Assembly (NCBI RefSeq): GCF_033958435.1
Contig: NC_134158.1
Location: 5,537,837 to 5,601,836 of the forward strand
DNA from: Carettochelys insculpta
Taxonomy: Eukaryota; Chordata; Testudines; Carettochelyidae
DNA length: 64,000 nt
Direction: 5' to 3'
Position 1 is the stretch's first letter. Each line of letters starts with the position of its first letter. The notes beneath the pieces are model-generated. The model ran no database searches. It had not been told where the DNA came from and saw only the letters and a program-made list of their open reading frames with translations. The position numbers and the translations under genes were made by a program. This document shows, in pieces, positions 34,101 to 44,699 of this stretch.

Positions 34101-37100
34101 CAGGGGCCAAGGAGAACAATTTTTCTTCCTTCTTGTAACCCTCTCAGTCTTCTCTTTTCGAAACTAAATAGCTGGGTCTACACAGAGTGGCTCTTTTGGC
34201 AGCTCCCTGCTAATGAGCAGCCTCGAAAGTACAAATGGATGTTCATTAGCGTGGTCCCATGGCTCATTAGCACAGCCATGTGAGAGCTCGCTCCTGGCAG
34301 AGGCGGGTGCCGGCAGTAAAGAGGCCATGTGGACATGCCCTGCCAGCAAAAAGCCCCTCTGCCACCAGCCCCTTATGCCTGAAAACATTCATTTGTAATT
34401 TCAAGGCTGCTCATTAGCATGGAGCAGCCAAGAGAGCCACTTTGTGTACACCCAGCCCATAAGCCCAGTTCTTTCAGTCTTCCCCCAGAGCTCATGTTCT
34501 CCAGCCCTTTCGTCATTCTTGTTGCCATTCACTGGACCTTTTCCAATTTCTTCACATCTTTCTTGAAATGTGCTGCCCAGAACTGGACACAGCACGATAC
34601 TGGTTACAGTATTCCAGCTGAGGCCTTAAAAAGTCATTGTTTTGATGGGACAACAGTGTGTGCACTCTGGAGAGGGCAGAGAGATGGGGCTGCCCAGAGC
34701 TTTGATTAGAGGTCCCTACTACTGCCTCTTCCCCCAACGTTAACACTCCTGGACTAGTGCATGTGCTCTCCAAGGGGCAAAGGGACTGGGGATCAAACAA
34801 GCTCAGGACTTCCATGCTGCTTGGTACCCAGTGCCATGGAAGGACTGAAGCAGAGCTTTTCCGCACTCTCTATATGCCCTGGACCTCCCCAAAACCAAGG
34901 GTGGAATTCTGTTCCCATCCATGCCACTGACTTCAGTGGGCTATGGGTCAGGTGCACAGCCCTCAAATATCACCTATCTCGCCCCTGAGCAGACAGACAT
35001 ATTTCTACTTACTTATTTCCTCTTCTGCTCTCTGTTTCTGCCTCTTCCTCTCCTCTCTCTCCCTACACCTTTTATAACCTTCATGTGCTCTCTGAATAAC
35101 TAGCAATCCCAGGCAGGCCAGGCCAGATTCTGATCTCATGTATTCTGGTGCAAACACCGAATGGCACTGCCGTCCATGGCTCTAGTACCTGTGCTGGTTC
35201 ACTAGGAGCAGACTGGCACAGATTCTGGGCAATGTGTTGCTGGGAGATAGCTGTGCAGTGGTCACAGCCCTGCTGACTGGGCACAGCTTAGCAAAACCAG
35301 GAACCAGAATCAGTTGATAGGCTTTTCCAGCCAACTGGAGGGGAAAAAAGACCTGACCAGCAATGCAGTCACATGATAGCCCTGAAGTGCATGTCACGCG
35401 TCTGGCTTTGTCCTCAGCTACTTCCCATTGGGCTATTGGCTCCAGAGAAAAATACAGCTTCTGGGAGCCTTTGGCTTTTTGTTTTTGAGACCTCACGATT
35501 CTTGTCTCCTCTTTTTTGCAACCAGGTTCTTGTTTGGTGAACGGCCATTCTGGTGGGTCCATGAATCCGGGCTCGCCAGCAAGGAGAAAGTCCTGCTTCG
35601 CCAGTTCCCTGTCTCCTGTGAAACAGGGCCAGGTTGGTTACTGAGATGGCTGAAGCTTCAGCCTGTATGCCTTCAGAAAGTACCACTGCTCTTAATAGCA
35701 GTATTCCCCAAAGGACTGCAAAGTGCCCTTCAGCATGTATGCATGCACAGGAATCACATTGCCAACTGCTGACATGCAGTCCCCTCTGAGGGGAAAGGTA
35801 GTGGCTGAGTAACAGGGCATAGCGTCACTACGTCAGAGTTCAGGATGGGAAGTGAAGCCTGTAGTACTGAACTGAGCCCGCAGAAGGGATTTAGGAAAGT
35901 GGAAGGCAGCACTCAACATTACGATATGGCCAAGACAGCTGATTGACACCTCTGTACCATCCCTGGGAGCCAAGTCCCTTCCTTGCAGAAAGCCTGTACG
36001 CTTAGCCTCCTGGTGCGTCAGTTTGCTCATCTGTAAAATGGTGGCAAAGATTCCTGCTCTCCTTTTGTAAAGTGCCTAGAGATGCACAGGTGAAGAAGGC
36101 CATAGATGAAGTCGTCGTCGTATAACAAGTGTAGAGGGGATTTCTAATGGGACACACACAAGCTCCTTCCTTTCTGGTTCTTGCTTAGCTAGTTACACAA
36201 AGCCAACCTTGGACGACAAAGTGGCCATGGGCTCTTGGGCCCTGACTCAACTCCCACTGTCATCAGTGGGAGGTAGGCTGATGTCACCCATCAGAAGAAG
36301 ATTGCCAGGCCCTGGGCATCTCTGGAATGTGGCCACCCACAGACCCTGTTACTGCTGGGCTGACAGCACTCAGCATGTCATTGTTCAGCCCATTAGCCAG
36401 ACAGTGCCTCAGCCTTAAACCGTCAGCCAGCTAGGGCCATGGCCCGCGTGACAGCTGAGTTGTAAGGCTGTTGATCAGCCTGCAAGTCTGAGCAGAACAT
36501 ATCAGTGAATGGTGGGAGGTGAAATCTGTGCCCCTGATGTTGGCAAGTAATAAATATGTAGGCCAGGAAATGTCCAGGAAGGTCTGCTGTCTGGCAACCA
36601 CTGAAGGGAGGAAGGGGAGTCTTGCTTGGCCTTTTCTGCTTGGCTTCTCACTTCCCCTGGAAGGCCTTCCTCCAGCCCGTTCCTTGGCTGCCGGCCTGTG
36701 AGGGCAGATGTCTCTAAGGAAGATTCCATTTCCTCTCCCTGCACATAGGGCATGGATGCTTGTGCCATGATAGTCTGTAACCTCTGCTGTGGACCTTGAC
36801 TACTAGCAGCCAGAAGAGTGGGAGACCCCAGGCCATTCTTGTGCAGCCCTTTCCCATGACAGTACAGTGAAGGGGCTCAGGGTAATGTCAAGCCATTGAA
36901 TGCAGTAGTTCTCTCGGATCCCAGTCTCAGGAACAAGGCAGCTTGAATGCAGCATCTGATGGTGCCATAATGTTGGTACTGCCTTCCTTATCTGGGCTCA
37001 AAGCCCGTCTCATGGCAGGATAACACTAGGCCCTTCCCTCAAGCTATGCCCTGATTGCACTGGTGCTACGTGAGCAGAGAAGAACAATGTGAGGGGCAGC

Positions 37101-40100
37101 CTGTCATCTGGAGAGCAGCTCCACGTTACAGCAGCTGGGGATCTACCCTGGGGTCCCGAGCTGTGGTGCTCTCAGGATCGCATAAGGGTAGGGCAGGGGG
37201 AGGACGAACAGACCAGCTGTGTTACTTTTGGTGTGTTTTGTCAAATGAGGTAGTAACCCTTCCCTCCCCAGGCAGCCAGCTCTTGTCTGGCACTTTTCAT
37301 TAGCAGATCTCAAAGCACCCTACGAAGGAGGTCAGTGTTGTCACCTGTCTCATAGCTGGGGAAACTGAGGCACAGCTTTGCATTTCCCCCACTCGCAGCC
37401 CGTATGCCCACTTCAGGCTGGTGGCAGACCTCAGAATAGAGTCCATGTCTCCTGAATCCCAGTCCAGTGCCCTCCTCACTGGGCCAAGCTGCCTCCAGAT
37501 CCTAGCTGTGCTCTCCAGAGACGGTCACTAAAAATGTTTAACCCTTTGTGTTCCCTTTCTACAGGTAGCCCCTCTGGCCATTGCATGATCACAGGGGCAG
37601 CCTTGTGGCCAGTAGTCACTTCTCTCACAGCATTGGCATCCCGACACTCCAAGAGGTAGGTACCACCAGGGTTCTGGGACAGGCAGTTCCGTGACACCCC
37701 ATTTCTGGCTGGCAGGGTATTTGCATGGAGACCGAGCCTGCTGCATGTCTTGTTGCAGTTGGTATAACTGCTACCCTGTCATTAATAGTTAGTCTGACAG
37801 TAGCGACCTGAGAGATCCCCAAGGCCCTGAGCCGTCTTCACTTCCACTGTTGTGTCACAGCCAAGTTCAAAAGCAGAGCCATTGAGATCTGGTAGCGGTT
37901 CATACCAGTCAAGAACTGGCCCCATGGCTGTCTACACATGTGCTTGCTGGGGTGAGAGACGTGATGTGTTGGTAGCACACAATGTCCCGAGGTGATTTTG
38001 CTGAGATGTGGCAGATGCTGTAGACATATGGAATGTTCTGAGACTGTCATGTGTCATATGTGTCTTTACTAGCTGGTGAGTGTTTTCCTGGCCTCAGGGG
38101 TGAGCCCACCTGTTGTATTCTTTGCTTCCAAGGCAGGAACCCACAGCAAAAACTGACGCAGTCCTATCTAAAGGGGCTATTTCTGGAAAAAAGCAGCCCT
38201 TGTCCTTCGGCTGCAGCTCCCTGTCCCGCTGTGTGTGACGGTGGTGAAAAAAAAGGAAACAATCCCCTGAAGCGCTGGGGGAGATCAGTGTGAACCCAAG
38301 AGAAATCTCTGCAAAAAATGGACCCTGGTTTTGTTGCAGTTTGCTGCTCCCGCTTGACTAGTACCTTTGCCTCGTGTGTTCCATTGTTCTCCTTCTGCTT
38401 TGGCTCAGCGCCCCGTGCCCCACTCGGTCACTCCTGCCAGTGCAGAGCTTGCCCAGAGCAACCGGCCGGGCACTCGTGGTGCAGGGATCTGACTCGCCTG
38501 TGACTTGAACCGAAGCAGGTGGTGCTCAGCTACCCCGTGGCACGTACCTGGAGAGATGAGTAGGGTGGGACGGCTGGGCTGGTAATGCTGAGGTGACAGA
38601 GCTGCCCCCGTGCTATGCCAGGCGGGAGGGCTTGTCTTCTTTCCCCACCAGCTGTGTAACTGCCATGTCTGTCCCTCCTCCCAACAGCCGGCTGGTGAAG
38701 CTAGCCCCTTTTATGGCCTACTTTCTCCTCCTCCTGGCTGTGGGGCTCTCACGCATCTTCATCCTGGCGCACTTCCCCCACCAGGTGCTGGGCGGCATTG
38801 TGGCTGGTTAGTAGATCCAGGCGAGGCTGGCGGGCGTGGTGGCTGGAGCCTTGCAGGCAGAGCGGAGGCTGGCTTGCTGTTGCCCAGAAGGTGACTGTGT
38901 TCAGATGCTGGCCCAAGCTGGGCTCCTGTACTTGCGCCTGCACAGTCTGGCCGAGTCCCAGCCTGGGACCTGTACTCTGTTTCCGTGGGATTTGGCCCTG
39001 CGGCCTGCCACACGCCTGCTTGAAGCATCATTGTGGAGGGTGCTGCCAGGGTCTCCTGCAAGGGGAGGCAGCCCAAGTGGGTGACTTGACCTCAGGAGGC
39101 AGGTGCTGTCCCTGAAGGGATCTTCACCCGCTGGGGTGCATCCGTCAGGCTCAGGTAGACCACTGCTGCTGTTCGCCTGGGGCTGGTAACCCTCCCCTCT
39201 GAGCACCCACCCTCTGCCTGTTGCTGCCCAGCAAGGCGGATGTCCTGGAGGTGGTTGTAGTCACCCTCCCCATGCACGCTGTCACCTGGAGCCCCAGCCA
39301 CCCTGGACAGTGAAAATTGAGCCACTACCAACTCCTCAGGCCCGGCTCAGCTGGTGGCGTCTGAGTCCCCGCTGTCCCCACAGCTCCTGGGTGCTGGCAC
39401 TGCTGGGCAGCATCAGACTCCAGCCCCAAGCTGCAGCCTTGTCCCGGTCTTCAGACTCCCTGCCCTTCTGCTCTTCGCTCCGCAGGAGCTGCCCTTGGCT
39501 GGGCACTGGAGGCCCGTGTCCCTGCGGAGAGGAAGCTGAGTTTCTACCTTGCCACGGCGCTGGTCCTGCTGCTGAGTGCTGCTGCGCTGTACTGGGCCAT
39601 GGTCGCTCTGGGCGTGGACATGGACTGGTGAGCATCTCCTGGGCAGCGGGTCCCTTTTGTGGTTTTCCCCTAGGAGAGGCACAAGCCCAGCGTGGCCTGT
39701 CCAGCTGCAGGACCCAGGCAGACGAACCCTGTGGATTCTCCTCAGGTTACTGGTGACTCAGCTTCCTTGGCATCTTCCTCCTGCGCCCCCCTCCGGGCGC
39801 AGCAGCACAGGTTTCACACTCCCTTGGGCTGAGAGAGGTGCTGGGAGGCTGAGCGACCCCAGAGAGAACCAGGATAACACCCCCACTCTTGGAAAGTGGG
39901 CCGGGGAAGTATCAACAAGGGGGCCCTGCTGGGCCGCGCCTACTGCACCTGTCTGTGTCCAGCCCTCAGGAGAGCACAGGCCATCTCCCACTCAGTGCAA
40001 AGAGCCGCCTCTGAGCACAGCATATTCAAACAGACACTGGCACCTCAGGCCTAGTCAGCCCCCAGCCCTGGCTCTGCAGCACAGGAGTATCGTGTAGCTA

Positions 40101-42208
40101 GCTGCTCGCTGGCCCAGCCCCCAGCCCTCTGGCACTGGTCTGCAGCACAGGAGTATCACACAGCCAGCCCCCTGCTACCCTAGCCCCCAGCCCCCGGCAC
40201 TGCTCTGCAGCACAGGAGTATCACACAGCCAGCCCCCCGCTGGCCCAGCCCCCAGCCCCCTGGCACTGGTCTGCAGCACAGGAGTATCACACAGCCAGCC
40301 CCCCGCTGGCCCAGCCCACGGCCCCCTGGCACTGGTCTGCAGCACAGGAGTATCACACAGCCAGCCCCCTGCTACCCTAGCCCCAGCCCCCTGGCACTGG
40401 TCTGCAGCACAGGAGTATCACACAGCCAGCCCCCCGCTGGCCCAGCCCCCAGCCCCCTGGCACTGGTCTGCAGCACAGGAGTATCACACAGCCAGCCCCC
40501 TGCTACCCTAGCCCCAGCCCCCTGGCACTGGTCTGCAGCACAGGAGTATCACACAGCCAGCCCCCAGCCCCCTGGCACTGGTCTGCAGCACAGGAGTATC
40601 ACACAGCCAGCCCCCCGCTGGCCCAGCCCCCAGCCCCCTGGCACTGGTCTGCAGCACAGGAGTATCACACAGCCAGCCCCCCGCTGGCCCAGCCCACGGC
40701 CCCCTGGCACTGGTCTGCAGCACAGGAGTATCACACAGCCAGCCCCCTGCTACCCTAGCCCCAGCCCCCTGGCACTGGTCTGCAGCACAGGAGTATCACA
40801 CAGCCAGCCCCCGCTGGCCCAGCCCCCAGCCCCCTGGCACTGGTCTGCAGCACAGGAGTATCACACAGCCAGCCCCCCGCTGGCCCAGCCCCCTGGCACT
40901 GGTCTGCAGCACAGGAGTATCACACAGCCAGCCCCCCGCTGGCCTAGCCCCCAGCTCCCCGGCACTGGTCTGCAGCACAGGAGTATCACACAGCCAGCCC
41001 CCCGCTGGCCTAGCCCCCAGCTCCCCGGCACTGGTCTGCAGCACAGGAGTATCACACAGCCAGCCCCCCGCTGGCCCAGCCCCCAGCTCCCGGCACTGGT
41101 CTGCAGCACAGGAGTATCACACAGCCAGCCCCCCTCTGGCCCAGCCCCCAGCTTCCGGCACTGGTCTGCAGCACAGGAGTATCACACAGCCAGCCCCCCG
41201 CTGGCCTAGCCCCCAGCCCCCTGGCACTGGTCTGCAGCACAGGAGTATCACACAGCCAGCCCCCCTCTGGCCCAGCCCCCAGCTCCCGGCACTGGTCTGC
41301 AGCACAGGAGTATCACACAGCCAGCCCCCCTCTCCCCACATTGACCCTGCAGCTCTAGGGGTCAGTGGCAGTTTCTCCCTATTCCCCAAGAAGGGCCTAT
41401 AGAGCTTTCTGCTCTCTGCAGCCTCCTTGTCTCTCCCAGGCAGTTCACCCCACCCCTTCCCTAACTCTTCCTTGCCACACTCACTCTCCAGGTGTCCCCC
41501 TCACTAGGGCCCAGAGGCCCCTTTTAAGCCCATGTGGGAGGCAGCTAATCACTGGACCCTGTTGCTTCTTGAAGGGCCAGTTATCCTCTGACCAGGCTTT
41601 CTATGACTCCAGAGGGAAAAGGGGCTGAGGCTTGAAGGAGGCACCTCCCTAGCACTGCCCTAGGGCCCATGTTCAATTTGCCCCAGCGCTGTGTGTGATG
41701 CTGGCTGGTCCCTGGAGGGCTCCCAGCCAAAAGCTGAGAGGCCTGACAGGCACGGAGCTGGGACGTCAGCGGCTGGCCTAGCCCATTACAGCTGGGGCCC
41801 TTGCCGAAGGGCTTTCAGACACTGACTTTCCTCCACTGCTCATCTAGGTCAATTCACCTCGCTAGTAAGTGGTGCCTGAACCCAGAGTGGATTCATATAG
41901 ACACGAGGCCCTTTGCATCGCTGTGCCGAGACACAGCCTCAGCCCTGGGCCTGGGGCTGGCCACCCACTCCTCCCTGTACAAAGAGCTGAGGCATGAGAT
42001 GCCCACCTGGAAGCAGCGAGTCATGAGCGCTGGCCTGGCCCTTGCCATCCTCCATGGCCTGAGCGACATGGCGCAGCCGGAGAACATCATCCTGTGGTAT
42101 GGCCTGAACTTTCTGAAATATGCCAGCTTCCCATGGCTGGTGGTGGCACTGGTTCCCTGGCTGGTCTGGTCCCTCCTGCACATGCTGACCCGGACACATG
42201 CTGAGTAG
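30978..42208 (+). CDS. G6PC3: Glucose-6-phosphatase catalytic subunit 3, spliced
   Basis: Hydrolyses glucose-6-phosphate (and 1,5-anhydroglucitol-6-phosphate) at the ER lumenal face; in mammals it is ubiquitous and needed by neutrophils. Exons: 30978-31195, 35526-35632, 37565-37655, 38688-38806, 39486-39627, 41848-42208, with phases 2-1-2-1-2 and GT-AG throughout. The total is 1038 bp, 345 aa plus stop, against 346 in human. The phosphatase signature is complete: K-x6-RP is assembled across the exon 1/2 junction (KWFLFGERP), PSGH is in exon 3, and SRxxxxxHFPHQV is in exon 4. Several hydrophobic segments fit the nine-helix topology. Start ATG has a strong context (CACCATGG). Intron 1 holds nested CR1 copies and intron 5 a 65-bp minisatellite. 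No lesion is seen. Confidence 0.96.
32012..34023 (+). mobile_element. CR1 LINE, truncated reverse transcriptase and 3' end
   Basis: Broken + frames encode the CR1 ORF2 fingers and palm ([56 protein letters not shown]) and C-terminal parts ([23 protein letters not shown]). It ends in the classic 3' UTR (GGGCTAGATGGACCTTTGGT, CTGACCCAGTGTTGCCGTTC). The FADD catalytic motif is present, but stops and frameshifts (for example near 32350, 32583 and 33408) make it dead. It is 5' truncated, as is usual for CR1. Confidence 0.9.
34171..34458 (+). mobile_element. MITE with 3-bp ATA target duplication
   Basis: Inverted ends GCTGGGTCTACACAGAG and CTTTGTGTACACCCAGC, flanked by ATA at 34168-34170 and 34459-34461. 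Removing it rejoins the CR1 words either side (ACTAA-ATA-AGCCCAGTTC). The 3-bp target fits PIF/Harbinger. It has no gene. Confidence 0.75.
34626..35525. other. G6PC3 intron 1, remaining part
   Basis: No exon, RNA or clear repeat recognised. Confidence 0.35.
35526..35632 (+). CDS. G6PC3: G6PC3 exon 2
   Basis: [15 protein letters not shown] continues the K-x6-RP motif and leads to PVSCETGPG. Acceptor GCAACCAG, donor GTTGGT (non-consensus beyond GT), phase 1 end. Confidence 0.93.
36005..36115 (+). mobile_element. MIR/L2-type fragment
   Basis: GTTTGCTCATCTGTAAAATG and TTTTGTAAAGTGCCTAGAGA are the conserved 3' words of MIR and L2 elements. It lies in G6PC3 intron 2. Confidence 0.6.
37290..37500 (-). 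mobile_element. MIR-type SINE in G6PC3 intron 2
   Basis: CATAGCTGGGGAAACTGAGG with CACAG, and later CTGAATCCCAGTCCAGTGCC, read as a MIR on the - strand. It ends 65 bp before exon 3. Confidence 0.6.
37565..37655 (+). CDS. G6PC3: G6PC3 exon 3
   Basis: [15 protein letters not shown] contains the PSGH motif; its His takes part in catalysis in this family. Acceptor TTCTACAG, donor GTAGGT, phase 2 end. Confidence 0.94.
38688..38806 (+). CDS. G6PC3: G6PC3 exon 4
   Basis: [18 protein letters not shown] carries the third phosphatase motif with the Arg and the nucleophilic His of the AHFPHQ segment. Acceptor CCAACAG, donor GTTAGT. Confidence 0.95.
39486..39627 (+). CDS. G6PC3: G6PC3 exon 5
   Basis: [20 protein letters not shown] followed by a membrane helix ([15 protein letters not shown]) and LGVDMDW. 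Acceptor CTCCGCAG, donor GTGAGC. Confidence 0.93.
40074..41335 (+). repeat. 65-bp minisatellite in G6PC3 intron 5
   Basis: About 20 units of CTGCAGCACAGGAGTATCAC, ACAGCCAGCCCCCCGCTGGC and CCAGCCCCCAGCCCCCTGGC, with unit-length variants of about 50-66 bp. Frames on the - strand ([13 protein letters not shown] type) are artefacts. Confidence 0.95.
41848..42208 (+). CDS. G6PC3: G6PC3 exon 6 and stop
   Basis: [20 protein letters not shown] opens the last exon; [17 protein letters not shown] and two further membrane helices follow, ending MLTRTHAE and TAG at 42206. No KKxx ER retrieval signal is present, as in human G6PC3. Confidence 0.95.
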
Positions 42209-42291
42209 CCCATCCAGTGCATCAGTGACCCAGACAGATGGCCAGTCACTGACCCGTGGGGAGGTGGCTGGAGCTGTCTACGTACATCTAA

Positions 42292-42297
42292 ATTAAA
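42292..42297 (+). terminator. G6PC3: Probable G6PC3 poly(A) signal ATTAAA
   Basis: The common variant ATTAAA lies 84 bases after the stop codon. No AATAAA occurs close by, so the 3' UTR would be short. Confidence 0.5.
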
Positions 42298-42530
42298 TCT
42301 CCCAGCAAGAGGCCGTAATACCTTCCAATGTCATTAGATGCAACACAGAGGAAATTCTGTTGTCCTGTCTGCTGGTCCAGCCCTCCTCATCACTACAGCT
42401 GTGCGTGAGAGCAGCTGGTTCTGGGCTAGAGGAGTGCCTTGGTGGACTGCCTTCCTGGGAAGCACAGTTACTTAGACCTGCTTTGGCTAATGTAGGTTCT
42501 CTTCTTGCTTAGACAAAGGGCCTCACCCTA

Positions 42531-42848
42531 CAGGCTGAACCTCTCATCTGGTGCTCTCAGGACCTGACCAGTGTTGGATGAGTTCGCTGGACCACGGGAG
42601 GTCAATATTGTCTAGCACATTACCAGCATTTTCACAGCTTACTGGGCCCTTAGAAGACATTTATGGGTAAATTATAGCTAAATAACAACAGAACACTGAG
42701 AGCCAGGACTGGTGGGTGTAAACAAACCTTATGGGACCACGAGAAACTTGGCCACGCCCTCGAGAAGTGGTTGTCTGGCTAACTAAAATCATGCTGGATG
42801 ATGTATATTGCTGGATGAGAGCGTTCCAGACTTGAGAGGTTCAGCCTG
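42531..42848 (+). mobile_element. pogo/Tigger-like MITE
   Basis: 318 bp with inverted ends CAGGCTGAACCTCTCA and TGAGAGGTTCAGCCTG, flanked by TA at 42529-42530 and 42849-42850. The CAG start and TA target fit the Tc1/mariner-pogo group. No coding sequence. Confidence 0.75.
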
Positions 42849-42850
42849 TA

Positions 42851-43185
42851 CAAGGATCCAAAGAAACCAGTATCTTGAATCTATCCCCTTACCAAGGCCC
42901 TGTCTGCGGTGGGTGCCAGGGCTCTTGAGCTGTCTCCAAACACAAGGCAGCATGTTGCAAGGGGGACTGTTTGGAGGCCCATCAGGCCCTCTGTGGCTCC
43001 AGCATGGCTAGCTTCTTCTCCATACTACAGAGAAACTCTCCTGGGTGGTACTGAAGATTTCATCTTGGGCATTACAACATCCCAGTGCTTGTAAGATCCT
43101 GGGGACTAGTTTGTGTGGATGCAATTGCACTGGGATATATTGCCTGCTATTTCCTAGCCGCACTGCTGCTACGCTGCAGTAATAG
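42851..43185. other. Unassigned intergenic sequence
   Basis: Nothing recognised. Confidence 0.3.
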
Positions 43186-43990
43186 AAAAGTGTGTCTGAA
43201 GGGCCCTCGGGATCATGCAGTCCAGTGTTCCTCAGACTGGGATCATCTGGTTGCCTTCCTAAACGGAGGACACAGTCAAGGACTGGTCATTGAGAAACCT
43301 CAATCTAGTCCAGGCTCCTGTGCTGAGAGGACCAAGTGTGGCTTCCCGGGACCATCTCCAGCAGGTGTTTTTCTAACCTGTTCTTGAAAACGGCCAGTGA
43401 TTTGGATTGCACAGCCTCCCTTGGCAGCTCACTCCAGTGCTTTGTTATGCAGAGAGTTCTGGCTTTCCTAACAGCCAACCTAAGTCTCCCTTGCTGCAGG
43501 TCAAGTCCATCCTTGCTTCTCCTCCTGGGAGTGGACGTGGAGAACAATTGAGCCCTGTCCTCTCTGTAACAGCCCTTACCATATGTGAAGTCTGTTCTTA
43601 GGTCTGTCCTCAGTCTTCTTTCTCAAGACAGAACACGCCCCTTTTTTTAACCCTTTCCTCATAGCTCAGGTCTTCTGACCCTTTTATCCTTTTTGTTGCT
43701 CTCCTGTGGACTTCTGTTTCTTTTGATCACATCTGTCTTAAAGTGTGGCACCCAAAATGGGACAGAGGACTCCAGCTGAGACCTCATCAGCTCCTCTCAC
43801 GTTTTACATATGATGAAGTTGTGGACTATTGTAACCCCCTGCCCCAGCTGCTTGTGAGCAGCGTGACTGCCTACTCAGCTACTCTGCATTTCGTAGCTGT
43901 GAATTGGCTCTTCTCTTGCATAAGTGAAGCACTTTGCACTTATCTTTACTGAATTTCAGTGTCTTGATTTCAGCTCAAGGCCGCTCATTT
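43186..43990 (-). mobile_element. CR1 LINE fragment with ORF2 C terminus
   Basis: On the - strand a frame (43547-43305) carries HWSELPREAVQSKSLAVFKN and RLEKHLLE, the end of CR1 ORF2, followed by the 3' UTR words to 43200. The sequence toward 43990 (TTTCTTTTGATCACATCTGT, GCACCCAAAATGGGACAGAG) is the region upstream in the element. Stops and indels show it is old. Confidence 0.65.
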
Positions 43991-44048
43991 AACAAGGACC
44001 TTTGAAGTCTAATCCTGGTCTCCAGAGTGCTCAGAGCCTCTCTCTTAG

Positions 44049-44155
44049 CTTAGCTCTCTCTTAATTGCATCTGATGAAGGGGGTCTTTGCCCACGAAAGC
44101 TCATGCTCCAAAATATCTGTTAGTCTATAAGGTGCCACAGGACTTCTTGTTGTCT
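44049..44155 (+). mobile_element. Penelope-like 3' tail fragment
   Basis: GCATCTGATGAAGGGGGTCT, TTGCCCACGAAAGCTCATGC and TCTGTTAGTCTATAAGGTGC, ending CACAGGACTTCTTGTTG. Same tail as at 11365-11463. Confidence 0.5.
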
Positions 44156-44327
44156 CTTAGCTTAGTGACAGCTGCAACTTTTATGAACGTTCACCACTTT
44201 CCGGTATCACAGTGTTCGGTGTTGGCCTCAGTGCATACTCTGCAGGATCCTGCTCCACAGCCTCCCGGTTTGGCAGCTTGCCACTGATAGCAGCAACTCT
44301 TTGAATAAGGGCTTTTAAACAAAAAGA

Positions 44328-44582
44328 CATCAAGTAGCACTTTAAAGACTAGCAAAATGGTTTATTAGGTGATGAGCTTTCGTGGGGCAGACCCACTTCT
44401 TCAGCCCAGAGCCAGACCAGAACAGACTCAATATTTCAGACACAGAGAACCAAAATCTGTGCCTTAAATATTGAGTCTGTTCTGGTCTGGCTCTGGTCTG
44501 AAGAAGTGAATCTGTCCCACGAAAGCTCACCTAATAAACCATTTTGCTAGTCTTTAGAATGCTACTTGACTGCTCTTTGTTT
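44328..44582. repeat. Head-to-head inverted pair of Penelope-like tails
   Basis: The left arm (44332-44452, - orientation) has AAAATGGTTTATTAGGTGAT, GAGCTTTCGTGGGGCAGACC and CAGACTCAATATTTCAGACA. The right arm (44458-44578, + orientation) mirrors it: CCTTAAATATTGAGTCTGTT, TCTGGCTCTGGTCTGAAGAA and TCACCTAATAAACCATTTTG. The arms are about 120 bp and about 90% complementary by eye, separated by a few bases, so the transcript or single strand would form a long hairpin. Confidence 0.8.
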
Positions 44583-44699
44583 TGATAGTGTATAGACTAG
44601 CACGGCTTCCTCTTCGGCTTTTAAACAGTTGCTTAACTCACCTTATAGTAAACTCCTCTAGCCCACATCTCCCTAGTTTGCTTAGGAAACTGTCATGAC

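Larger units (their letters stand above)
31803..34625 (-). mobile_element. CR1 LINE 3' part, interrupted by two insertions
   Basis: Three segments in order make one CR1 read on the - strand: 31803-32011 (ACTGGAAGGGATCTTGAGAG, CCAGTCCCCTGCCCTTGTGG, TCTTAAATATCTCCAGCGAT), 34024-34170 (TCTTGATGTCCAGCCCAAAC, TCCTTGTCCTGTCCTCAGGG) and 34459-34625 (GCCATTCACTGGACCTTTTC, CTGCCCAGAACTGGACACAG). Between them sit a + strand CR1 and a MITE. All are in G6PC3 intron 1. Confidence 0.75.

Noticed and set aside
40508..41389. - strand Cys-rich repeat frames that look like small secreted peptides
   Set aside because: They track the 65-bp intronic minisatellite of G6PC3 and have no signal peptide or stable reading frame between units.
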